A DNA stretch of 64,000 nucleotides from Desulfobacterales bacterium (GTDB lineage Bacteria > Desulfobacterota > Desulfobacteria > Desulfobacterales > JAEINQ01): positions 1 to 64,000 of the forward strand of contig JAEINQ010000023.1 in NCBI GenBank assembly GCA_016342285.1, given 5' to 3'. Both the position numbers and the translations under genes were made by a program. The notes below the pieces were generated by a model. That model saw only the letters and a program-made list of their open reading frames with translations, made no database searches and was not told where the DNA came from. Below are positions 47,501 through 55,294 of the stretch, piece after piece. How positions within the stretch are numbered: position 1 is the first letter of the stretch; each line of letters opens with the position of its first letter.

Positions 47501-47511
47501 GATGGTTGCTT
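47494..47511 (+). promoter_or_regulatory. Candidate sigma-54 promoter of the BMC operon
   Basis: ttggcatgatggttgctt matches TGGCAC-N5-TTGCW with GG-N10-GC spacing. The transcript would start about 85 bases before the EutQ-like gene. Confidence 0.68.
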
Positions 47512-47609
47512 TTATCTTTCACGATAAAAAGGCAGACATCCTCGCCGGGACGGCGGGAATATAAAAGACAAAACCAGCATCCCCGGCCTGATCACCACAG
47601 GAGGAACGC

Positions 47610-48329
47610 ATGGGTAAACGGCTCATCACCGCTGAAGAAGTCCGCGAAGCAGCTCAAACCGGACAACTGACACTCTCGGTACCATGGGACGCGTGCATTG
47701 TTACCCCCATGGCAAGGGATGAAGCCGAACGCCTTGGGGTCGTCTTGGACGTTGATGATCCGGTTTGCCCATTGACCGGTGCCGCCAGTGCCAGTGCCGG
47801 TTCCAGCGCCGGTGCCGGTGCCACCAGTGCTTCCAGCACAACGCTGATCCGCGAGGTCAGTGCCCTTTTAAAAAATCGCCTGCCCGCAGACACCCCCATG
47901 GCAACGCTTGAATCCGTGATTCGAGACGTGGTGACGGCAAAACTGGGACAGGCGACCGCCCCGCAAACAACCCACCCCGCACTGACGGCAAGCACTGCCC
48001 AGGGGGTTCGACTCATTGATCACCAGCGCTTGATAGAAGGCGAAAACGGCTCGGTTGCGGTGGATGAAAAAATATGGGTGGCCGAAGCCATCGGTGGCAA
48101 GGCAGAAGACACATTGGCCGGCGGGTATATGAGTTGGGAAAAGGCGAGCTTCACCCGCCAATTGGAGCAACCCGAGATCGCCGTTGTCCTGGAAGGCGAA
48201 TTGCATCTTGATGTGGGCGACACTACCCTGATGGGCAAGCCGGGGGACATGATCTATTTCCCCAAAGGCGCGGTGGTGGCCTACAGCGCACCGGCACGCG
48301 TTAAACTTGCCTGTGTGAACTGCATTTAA
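47610..48329 (+). CDS. eutQ: EutQ-like cupin protein of the BMC locus
   Basis: A 239-residue protein, first of the shell operon. The N-terminal part MGKRLITAEEVREAAQTGQ to CIVTPMARDEAERLG is the element shared by EutQ/CutQ. The C-terminal cupin (about 145-239) has EIAVVLEGELHLDVGDTTLMGKPGDMIYFPKGA. Salmonella EutQ has reported acetate kinase activity, so it may supply the missing kinase here. Between the two parts, Ala/Ser/Gly linkers enclose two short amphipathic helices (TLIREVSALLKN, LESVIRDVVTAKLG) that look like encapsulation peptides. GGAGGAA precedes the ATG. Confidence 0.88.
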   Translation: MGKRLITAEEVREAAQTGQLTLSVPWDACIVTPMARDEAERLGVVLDVDDPVCPLTGAASASAGSSAGAGATSASSTTLIREVSALLKNRLPADTPMATLESVIRDVVTAKLGQATAPQTTHPALTASTAQGVRLIDHQRLIEGENGSVAVDEKIWVAEAIGGKAEDTLAGGYMSWEKASFTRQLEQPEIAVVLEGELHLDVGDTTLMGKPGDMIYFPKGAVVAYSAPARVKLACVNCI

Positions 48330-48388
48330 CCGGCGATGGCGCTCCCCACACGACAGACATCGCGGGGCTGCATGGGAAATGGGTCGGA

Positions 48389-49393
48389 GTGGACATTCTA
48401 GAACGCTGTAAAAATGCCTGCCAGCAGCATCCGGGCGTCGTTGTCTTCCCCGACGCTCTGGATCAGCGCGTTCTTGAGGCCGCAAGGCAACTCAAAGCCG
48501 ATGGGCTTGTTGAACCCGTGCTGATGGCGTCGCCATTTAGCGTACGCAACAAGATGCAGACAACCCGCATGACCGGTGCGGGACTGACCGTGGTCGATCC
48601 GGTCAGCCCTGGTTTCCTGGAGAAAAACAGTCGGGACTACATGGCGTTGCGGAAAGCCAAAGGCAAGTCCGTCACAGCAGAAGCGGCCCGGGAGGCCATG
48701 CACTGCCCCCTCGGTGCGGCGGCCATGATGGTCCGTCGGGGGGAGGCGGAAATAGGCGTCGGGGGCAATCTCTCGTCCACAGCCGCGGTGCTCAGGGCCG
48801 GACTCAGCGTCCTTCCCAGAAAGCCCGGCATCAAGACCATTTCCTCCTTTTTCCTGATGGTCTCGCCCAGTGGAGAGAAGCAGTATATTTTCGCCGACTG
48901 TGCCGTCGTTCCCGAACCGTCAGCCGACACCCTGGCCGACATCGCCGTCGCCTCTGCTGACAAAGCGACCATTTTACTCGGCCAGGCGCCCCGCATCGCC
49001 ATGTTGAGCTTTTCGACCAAAGGAAGCGCGGTCCATCACCGGGCAAAGATGGTCAGCGCCGCGGTGGCACAGATCCGGACCCGTGACCCCAATCTTTTGG
49101 TGGACGGCGAGTTGCAGCTCGATGCCGCTGTCGTGCCACGGGTGGCAGCACTCAAGGCCCCGGGAAGTTTTATCGACGGCAAGGCCAATGTCCTGGTCTT
49201 CCCTTCCCTGGAGGCCGGCAACATCGGATACAAACTGGTACAGCGCCTGGCCGGCTACACCGCCATTGGCCCCTTTATACAGGGATTTGAAGGCGGGTGG
49301 CACGATCTGTCCAGGGGGTGCAGCGCCAATGACATTTACATGGTCGCCGTCATTGGGCTCTGCCTGAAACGCGGCAATGCAACACAACACTAA
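48389..49393 (+). CDS. eutD: Phosphotransacetylase (EutD/Pta type)
   Basis: Converts acetyl-CoA and phosphate to acetyl-phosphate, recycling CoA inside the compartment. 334 residues. The PTA_PTB family marks are IGVGGNLSSTAAVLRAGL, MLSFSTKGSAVHH, VDGELQLDAAVVPRVA and NVLVFPSLEAGNIGYKLVQRL. The start is GTG. No acetate kinase lies beside it. The order EutQ-Pta-shell suits ATP production from acetaldehyde. Confidence 0.92.
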   Translation: MDILERCKNACQQHPGVVVFPDALDQRVLEAARQLKADGLVEPVLMASPFSVRNKMQTTRMTGAGLTVVDPVSPGFLEKNSRDYMALRKAKGKSVTAEAAREAMHCPLGAAAMMVRRGEAEIGVGGNLSSTAAVLRAGLSVLPRKPGIKTISSFFLMVSPSGEKQYIFADCAVVPEPSADTLADIAVASADKATILLGQAPRIAMLSFSTKGSAVHHRAKMVSAAVAQIRTRDPNLLVDGELQLDAAVVPRVAALKAPGSFIDGKANVLVFPSLEAGNIGYKLVQRLAGYTAIGPFIQGFEGGWHDLSRGCSANDIYMVAVIGLCLKRGNATQH

Positions 49394-49448
49394 ACCCGAT
49401 TTGTAGATGAAGACAAAATCGTCACCGAATCTTTTAAGGAGGCCGAAA

Positions 49449-49730
49449 ATGAACGATGCTTTAGGCATGATCGAAACCGTTGGACTGACCGCACTGGTGG
49501 AGGCCGCGGATGCCATGGTCAAGGCGGCTCGCGTGGAAGTGGTCGGCTTCAATCAGATCGGCGCCGGTTTGGTCACCGTGATGGTACGCGGTGATGTGGC
49601 GGCATGCAAGGCCGCGACCGATGCCGGCGTTGCCGCTGCCAAGCGGTTGGGTGAAGTGGTCAGTGCCCATGTGATTCCCAGGCCGCACGGTGACCTTGAT
49701 GACGTTTTCCCCATTAACCCGGAAAAGTAG
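49449..49730 (+). CDS. BMC-H shell protein (PduA/EutM-like), copy 1
   Basis: A 93-residue hexameric shell protein forming facets and pores. [24 protein letters not shown] starts the fold and [24 protein letters not shown] carries the central pore loop. TAAGGAGG precedes the ATG at 49449; the track start is 14 codons too early. It is very similar to the BMC-H at 52227. Confidence 0.96.
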   Translation: MNDALGMIETVGLTALVEAADAMVKAARVEVVGFNQIGAGLVTVMVRGDVAACKAATDAGVAAAKRLGEVVSAHVIPRPHGDLDDVFPINPEK

Positions 49731-49817
49731 AAATGCCACGCAAGACAGGGCGCACAGGGGACAAACGGGCGTCAGGCTCGAACCCCATACAGCGGCGAAC
49801 CCGATCAGGGCAAAGCG

Positions 49818-51164
49818 ATGCAGGGAATGGATAAAGAGACCCTATTAAAATTGGTTTGCGACGCCGGCGTGGTCGGTGAAGGCGGAGCCGGTTTCCCGGC
49901 CCACGTCAAATACGACACCCAGGTGGACACGGTGATTGCCAACGGTTGTGAGTGCGAACCCTTGCTCTATACGGATCAGCATATTATGGGCCGGCACAGC
50001 GCGGCCATTGTCCAGGCCATCCAGGCCCTTATGTCGGTTACCGGGGCCACGCGCGGGGTGATCGCCATCAAGCGAAAATACCAAGACGCCGCCCGGCTGT
50101 TCACCCAAGCCATGGCCGGCACCAGCCTTGAGTTGGCCCAGTTGGACAATTTCTACCCCGCAGGCGATGAGTTTATCCTCGTACACGAAGTCACCGGCAA
50201 AACCATTCCGCCCCTGGGCCTTCCGAAAGATGTGGGGGCCGTGGTGGCCAACGTGGGCACCCTTGTTAACGTCAAACGGGCACTGGAAAACATTCCCGTT
50301 ACCCAAAAAGTGGTCACGGTAACCGGCGAGGTTGCCCGACCGGCCGTTATCGAAGTGCCCATCGGCACCCCGGTGGCCGCCTGTATTGAAAGTTGCGGCG
50401 GCCCGACCGTAGAAGATCCGGTCTATGTCCTCGGGGGTCCCATGATGGGCCGCATCGTCGAAAACGCGGCCGCCCTTGCCACCGAAGTGATCACCAAGAC
50501 CAACGGCGGGATTATTGTCCTGCCCCGTGGGCACTACCTGCACACAACCAATACGATCCCTTTGGAGGTTCTCCAGAGGCAAGCGGCGGTTTCCTGCATC
50601 CAGTGCCGCTATTGCACCGACCAGTGCCCCCGTTACCTTCTGGGTCACGGATTTGAGACCCACAAGGTGATGCGCGCCTTCAGCGCCGGCATCGATGCCG
50701 CCATGGATGCCGTTCAAGCCCACATGTGCTGCGAATGCGGGGTCTGCGAATTGTTCAGTTGCCCCATGCGCATCTCTCCGCGACGAGTCAATGTGCTTTT
50801 AAAGCAACGCTTTCGCGAGCAGGGCCTGACCTACAAAGGGCCTCGGGTGGTCAATCCGTCGCAAACGGCCCTGCGCGAGTACCGCAAGGTCCCCGTAGAG
50901 CGCCTGGCTTATAAAATAGACATCGCCCGATATATGGAAATCCATCCCGAGTTCAGCGAGACCCGCCCGCCGGCGCAAGTCCGCATCCCCCTGCACCAGC
51001 ACATCGGCGCCCCGGCCGATGCCCGGGTCAAGGTGGGCGACAGGGTCAAGACCGGCGATCTGATCGGCCGCATGGCGCAAGGGGCACTGAGCGCCAACGT
51101 TCATGCTTCCATCCAGGGCGTCGTTACCGCTGTGGACCGGTCCGTAACCATCCAAGGAGATTAA
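49818..51164 (+). CDS. pduS: PduS/RnfC-like Fe-S flavoprotein of the BMC
   Basis: A 448-residue electron carrier. GVVGEGGAGFPAHVKY and NGCECEPLLYTDQHIM form the FMN/NADH part, SLBB-like strands follow, then two 4Fe-4S motifs CIQCRYCTDQCPRYL and CCECGVCELFSCP. A C-terminal part ends with a biotinyl-like hairpin (VGDRVKTGDLIGRMAQG). In Pdu compartments PduS reduces cobalamin, but a glycyl-radical locus needs no B12, so it likely moves electrons from NADH out through the shell. The Fe-S BMC-T follows five bases later. Confidence 0.92.
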   Translation: MQGMDKETLLKLVCDAGVVGEGGAGFPAHVKYDTQVDTVIANGCECEPLLYTDQHIMGRHSAAIVQAIQALMSVTGATRGVIAIKRKYQDAARLFTQAMAGTSLELAQLDNFYPAGDEFILVHEVTGKTIPPLGLPKDVGAVVANVGTLVNVKRALENIPVTQKVVTVTGEVARPAVIEVPIGTPVAACIESCGGPTVEDPVYVLGGPMMGRIVENAAALATEVITKTNGGIIVLPRGHYLHTTNTIPLEVLQRQAAVSCIQCRYCTDQCPRYLLGHGFETHKVMRAFSAGIDAAMDAVQAHMCCECGVCELFSCPMRISPRRVNVLLKQRFREQGLTYKGPRVVNPSQTALREYRKVPVERLAYKIDIARYMEIHPEFSETRPPAQVRIPLHQHIGAPADARVKVGDRVKTGDLIGRMAQGALSANVHASIQGVVTAVDRSVTIQGD

Positions 51165-51168
51165 ACTG

Positions 51169-51723
51169 ATGGCCAACATCCAAGCCGTTGGGATGATCGA
51201 ATTCAACAGCATCGCCGTGGGCATCGAAGCCGCCGACCGCATGGTCAAGGCCGCCGAGGTGGAACCGCTGATGCTCAAAACCATCTGCCCCGGAAAATTT
51301 GTGGTGGCCATTTACAGCAATGTCGCCGCCGTACAGGCCTCCATTGACGCGGGATTGAACGTCGGCGCCGATGCATTGGTCGATCATTTCGTCATCCCCA
51401 ATATTGACCCGGCCGTAATCTCTGCCATGAGCTCATCCATTGCCCGTACGAGCGGCAGCGCCGTTGGGGTCATCGAGACGTTTTCAGCGGCTTCCTGCAT
51501 CGTGGCCGCCGATGTGGCCGTTAAAACCGCGGATGTGGACCTGCTTGAAGTCCGCATCGCCATGGGTGTTGGCGGCAAGGCTTTTTGCATTCTTGCCGGA
51601 AACGTCGGTCCGGTGGAAATGTCTGTGGCGTCGGGGTCCGCCTCAGCAGCAAAAAAAGGACTGCTGGTGAGAAAAACGGTCATCCCCAACATATCCCAGC
51701 AGGTCATGCGTCATATCATGTAA
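51169..51723 (+). CDS. pduT: BMC-T trimeric shell protein, PduT-like with pore cysteine
   Basis: A 184-residue tandem-BMC shell protein. Copy 1 starts AVGMIEFNSIAVGIEAADRMV and copy 2 AVGVIETFSAASCIVAADVAV. LKTICPGKFVV near residue 40 has the Cys that in PduT coordinates a 4Fe-4S cluster in the pore (Cys38 as I recall). It lies directly after the PduS-like gene, so an electron path across the shell is likely. Confidence 0.93.
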   Translation: MANIQAVGMIEFNSIAVGIEAADRMVKAAEVEPLMLKTICPGKFVVAIYSNVAAVQASIDAGLNVGADALVDHFVIPNIDPAVISAMSSSIARTSGSAVGVIETFSAASCIVAADVAVKTADVDLLEVRIAMGVGGKAFCILAGNVGPVEMSVASGSASAAKKGLLVRKTVIPNISQQVMRHIM

Positions 51724-51816
51724 TGATTTTGCATCATCAACGGCACCATGGGGTCCGGCCATTGAACATAAAAAAGTAGGCGGCCCCATTAAACACTTCG
51801 GCGAAAAGAGGAAAAC

Positions 51817-52167
51817 ATGACAGCTAACGATTCTTTGGGATTTGTTGAAGCATACGGCATGGTGGCAGCCATTGAGGCGGCCGATGCCATGGTCAAAACC
51901 GCCCGGGTCAAGGTTAAGACCGTCTTGAATGCCGATGCGGGCTTGCTCAGCGTGATTTGTGAAGGCGATCTGGCCGCATGCAAGGCGGCCGTCGATGCCG
52001 GCAAGGCGGCCGCCGACCGTGTGGGCAAATGCTTGCGCACCAACCTGATACCACGGCCGGCCGGAGGCATCGAAACGCTTATTTCCAAAAGCATCGGATC
52101 TGAGATCTTCCCAACGAAAACCAAAGCCAAATCTCCGGTTGCAAAAAAAGGTCCGGCTAAAAAATAA
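51817..52167 (+). CDS. BMC-H shell protein with altered pore and basic tail
   Basis: A 116-residue BMC-H. The core ([23 protein letters not shown]) is normal, but the usual IGAG pore loop reads NADAGLL, and a 30-residue Lys-rich tail ([18 protein letters not shown]) extends the protein. The tail may bind cargo, nucleic acid or the inner face of the shell. AGAGGAAAAC precedes the ATG. Confidence 0.93.
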   Translation: MTANDSLGFVEAYGMVAAIEAADAMVKTARVKVKTVLNADAGLLSVICEGDLAACKAAVDAGKAAADRVGKCLRTNLIPRPAGGIETLISKSIGSEIFPTKTKAKSPVAKKGPAKK

Positions 52168-52226
52168 CTTCCACCATCGTGGTGGTCATCCGTTGGAACG
52201 CAAAAAAAACAAACAAGGAGCATAAA

Positions 52227-52499
52227 ATGGACGCATTGGGAATGATAGAAACAAAGGGATTGGTCGCCTTGATCGAAGCTTCCGACGCCATGGTTAAAAC
52301 GGCGCGGGTTGAATTGGTCGGGTACCAGAAAATCGGTGCCGGATTCGTGACCGCGCTTGTTCGTGGTGATGTGGCCGCATGCAAGGCTGCCACGGATGCC
52401 GGTGCCGCGGCTGCCCAGCGCCTGGGAGAAGTCGTCGCCGTGCATGTGATCGCACGCCCCCATGACGATCTTGAAGCTGTTTTTTCCCTGAAAAAATAG
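52227..52499 (+). CDS. BMC-H shell protein (PduA/EutM-like), copy 2
   Basis: A 90-residue hexamer-forming shell protein nearly identical in pattern to the 49449 copy: [23 protein letters not shown] and [24 protein letters not shown], with [11 protein letters not shown] at the end. AAGGAG lies before the ATG; the ORF track begins 16 codons too early. The 119-base gap that follows has nothing else. Confidence 0.96.
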   Translation: MDALGMIETKGLVALIEASDAMVKTARVELVGYQKIGAGFVTALVRGDVAACKAATDAGAAAAQRLGEVVAVHVIARPHDDLEAVFSLKK

Positions 52500-52618
52500 C
52501 CATAGCCCCCAGGTGTCAGCAGAGATTGTATTGACGAGGCGCAAGACCCGACCCTATCGCTTGTGCATTTTTCCAAGCGTATGTGTGAATCTCAAAACCG
52601 ACACCAAGGAGAATCAAA

Positions 52619-52903
52619 ATGGAATTGGGAAAGGTCGTAGGACAGGTGGTTTCAACGGTTCGCGATCCGGGGTTGCCGAACCTGACCCTGCTTCTGGTGG
52701 ACATCGTGGACGCCGCCGGCAAGGTGGTCCTTGGCAGCCAGGTGGCCGCCGATAGCATTGGAGCCGGAGAAGGAGAACTGGTGCTTCTGGTGCGCGGCAG
52801 TTCCGCCCGCATGATCATGGAAGCAAAAACACCCCTGGATTTGAGTATTGTCGGTATTGTCGACCAGGTGACCGCCCGTAAAAAGACGCTGTACACCAAA
52901 TAA
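52619..52903 (+). CDS. eutN: EutN/CcmL-type pentameric vertex protein
   Basis: A 94-residue BMC-P protein that caps the vertices of the shell. VVGQVVSTVRDPGLPNLTLLLVDIVD and the central GAGEGELVLLVRGSSARMI are family marks. AAGGAG stands before the ATG. One pentamer gene is enough for a closed shell. Confidence 0.95.
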   Translation: MELGKVVGQVVSTVRDPGLPNLTLLLVDIVDAAGKVVLGSQVAADSIGAGEGELVLLVRGSSARMIMEAKTPLDLSIVGIVDQVTARKKTLYTK

Positions 52904-52930
52904 GATAGCGCTCAGCGTATTGGAGAACCC

Positions 52931-54352
52931 ATGTCAGTTCAAAAAGAGCAGATAGAATCCATTGTTGCCGAGGTGCTCAGATCACTGTCGGTCGCGACCC
53001 CCGATGCGATTCCGGCCATTGATCCGGGGGACTGGGGTGTTTTTGAACAGCTCGATCAAGCCGTCGCAGCGGCGACAACCGCCTACAAACGAAACAATAC
53101 CGTTGCCCTCCGCAACAAGGTTGTCGGAGCCATTCGCACGGCCGCCCGGGAGAATGCCAAACGCCTGGCTGAAATGGCTGTTGAAGAGACCGGCATGGGC
53201 CGAATCGAAGATAAAACCACAAAGAACCTCCTTGTGGCCGATCACACGCCGGGTCCCGAGGTTCTCAACCCCAGCGCCATATCGGGCGACAACGGTTTGA
53301 CGCTGATTGAAAACGCCCCATGGGGCGTTATCGCATCGGTGACCCCCTCGACAAACCCCGGCGCCACGGTGATCAACAACGCCATCAGCATGATCTCCGG
53401 AGGGAATTCAGTAGTGTTTGCACCCCACCCCGCGGCCAAACGCGTCACCCAGGAAACCATTCGCATCCTAAACCGTGCCATCGTCGCCGAAACCGGCATC
53501 AACAACTTGATGGTCTGCGTCCGCGAACCGAGCATCGAAGTGGCCCAGCAATTGTTCACCCAGCCCGGCATCCACCTGCTGGTGGTAACCGGTGGCGAAG
53601 CCGTGGTGGAAGCGGCCCGCAAGAGTACGAATAAACGGCTCATCGCCGCGGGGGCCGGCAACCCACCGGTGGTGGTCGACGACACGGCCGATCTGGCCCG
53701 GGCCGCCGAGAGCATCTATACCGGCGCCTCCTTTGACAACAATATCGTCTGTGCCGATGAAAAAGAGATTATTGTCGTCGACCGGGTCGCAGACGCCTTT
53801 AAAGAAGCGCTCAAAGGCCGCGGTGCCATCGAGATTTCCCTGGAACAGGCCGATGCCATTGCCCGGGCCGTGCTGATCGATTACCCGGGTGCCAAGTGCC
53901 GCCCCAACCCCAAATGGGTGGGACGCGATGCCTCCGAACTGGCAGCGGCCGGCGGGTTCAGCATTGCCGAAACCTGTCGTCTTCTCTTCGTGGACGTGGG
54001 TCGCGATGTGGACCATGTTTTTGCCCGCATGGAACAGATGATGCCCCTGTTGCCCGTATTGCGTGCCCGCGACTTCGACGAAGCCCTGGCGTGGGCATTG
54101 GTCCTTGAACGGGGCCTTCTGCACACCGCCGGTCTGCATTCGCGAAACATTGACAACATGGACGCCATGGCCACACGTATCAACTCCAGCCTCTTTGTTA
54201 AAAACGGACCCCATGTGGCCGGATTGGGTGCCGGCGGCGAGGGCTGGACATCCATGACCATCTCTACCCCCACGGGTGAAGGGGTGACCAATGCACGCAC
54301 CTTTGTACGCCTGAGACGCTGCACCCTGGTCGGCAGCTTCCGGATTGTCTAA
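52931..54352 (+). CDS. eutE: CoA-acylating acetaldehyde dehydrogenase with encapsulation peptide
   Basis: Oxidises acetaldehyde to acetyl-CoA with NAD. 473 residues, of the PduP/EutE family. Residues 1-18 (VQKEQIESIVAEVLRSL) are a typical BMC targeting helix, then a linker. NAD-binding PSTNPGATVINNA and the catalytic Cys in ASFDNNIVCADEKEI are intact. It would use the product of the glycyl-radical lyase. GGAGAA precedes the ATG. Confidence 0.95.
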   Translation: MSVQKEQIESIVAEVLRSLSVATPDAIPAIDPGDWGVFEQLDQAVAAATTAYKRNNTVALRNKVVGAIRTAARENAKRLAEMAVEETGMGRIEDKTTKNLLVADHTPGPEVLNPSAISGDNGLTLIENAPWGVIASVTPSTNPGATVINNAISMISGGNSVVFAPHPAAKRVTQETIRILNRAIVAETGINNLMVCVREPSIEVAQQLFTQPGIHLLVVTGGEAVVEAARKSTNKRLIAAGAGNPPVVVDDTADLARAAESIYTGASFDNNIVCADEKEIIVVDRVADAFKEALKGRGAIEISLEQADAIARAVLIDYPGAKCRPNPKWVGRDASELAAAGGFSIAETCRLLFVDVGRDVDHVFARMEQMMPLLPVLRARDFDEALAWALVLERGLLHTAGLHSRNIDNMDAMATRINSSLFVKNGPHVAGLGAGGEGWTSMTISTPTGEGVTNARTFVRLRRCTLVGSFRIV

Positions 54353-54356
54353 AAAT

Positions 54357-55178
54357 ATGGCCATCACTTGGAAAGAAGCAGAGAGACGGCTGGATATCGC
54401 CGCCGAGCTGCTCGACAAAACCGACCGGTGCATCGTGGAAGGGCCATTGCATGCAGGCATCGACCTGGGGACCGCCGATGTGGTGCTGATGGTCTTAAAC
54501 GCCAACGGGGAACCCGTGGCCGCTTTCCTGGAATGGGCCGAAGTGGTGCGCGACGGTATCGTGGTGGATTTTATCGGAGCGGTGGACATCGTATGCCGCC
54601 TCCTGGAAAAAGCCGCCAACCGGTTAAACAGGGAAATCAGCCAGGCAGCCACCTCCTTTCCCCCGGGAACCGACCACCGTCTCTCGACGAATATCCTCGA
54701 ACGGGCAGGGCTCGACGTCGTGGCCGTTCGCGATGAGCCATGCTGCGTGGCTCAGTTGCTGCAATTGGACAAAGCGGCGGTGGTGGATATCGGTGGGGGC
54801 ACCACGGGAACCGCGGTCGTTCAAAACGGGAACATCGTCTTCAGTGACGACGAGCCCTCCGGAGGGCGTCATATCGGCCTTTCCATTGCCGGGCACTTTG
54901 ACATTTCCTTTGAGGAAGCGGAAAAACGCAAGCGCCAGCCCGAGCGTTACGGCATCCTGGATCTGGCACGCCCGACCCTGCAGCGCATCAGCGACATTGT
55001 GGCCCGCCACATCAAAGGGCATGCCGTGGAAAAAATCATCCTGACCGGGGGGACATGCTGTCTGCCAGGCATCGAAGACGTTTTCATGCACGAACTGGGA
55101 CTCCCCGTCCAACTCCCCAACCAGCCGTTGCTCCTCACCCCCCTGGCCATCGCATCGTTGTCTCTTAATAAAATATGA
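54357..55178 (+). CDS. eutJ: EutJ-like ASKHA (Hsp70-type) protein
   Basis: A 273-residue actin/Hsp70-fold ATPase found in Eut and glycyl-radical BMC loci. GIDLGTADVVLMVLN, VVDIGGGTTGTAVV and KIILTGGTCCLPG are the phosphate and adenosine boxes. The role is probably chaperone-like for the enzymes of the compartment. I start at ATG MAITWK, five bases after the stop of the dehydrogenase gene; the track uses a TTG within it. Last gene of the operon. Confidence 0.9.
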   Translation: MAITWKEAERRLDIAAELLDKTDRCIVEGPLHAGIDLGTADVVLMVLNANGEPVAAFLEWAEVVRDGIVVDFIGAVDIVCRLLEKAANRLNREISQAATSFPPGTDHRLSTNILERAGLDVVAVRDEPCCVAQLLQLDKAAVVDIGGGTTGTAVVQNGNIVFSDDEPSGGRHIGLSIAGHFDISFEEAEKRKRQPERYGILDLARPTLQRISDIVARHIKGHAVEKIILTGGTCCLPGIEDVFMHELGLPVQLPNQPLLLTPLAIASLSLNKI

Positions 55179-55241
55179 GGCCTGAAACGTAAAAAAGATT
55201 GCCGACTTAAGCGCCATAGGCTATAAGTAAAGGTTGCCGTT

Positions 55242-55272
55242 AACCACGGGTTGTAACACCCGTGGTTTTTTA
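55242..55272 (+). terminator. Rho-independent terminator of the BMC operon
   Basis: A ten-base stem aaccacgggt / acccgtggtt with a loop of five and a T-run, 64 bases after eutJ and 23 before the ABC-F start. Confidence 0.9.
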
Positions 55273-55294
55273 TTACTCAAATGAGGAACCGACT

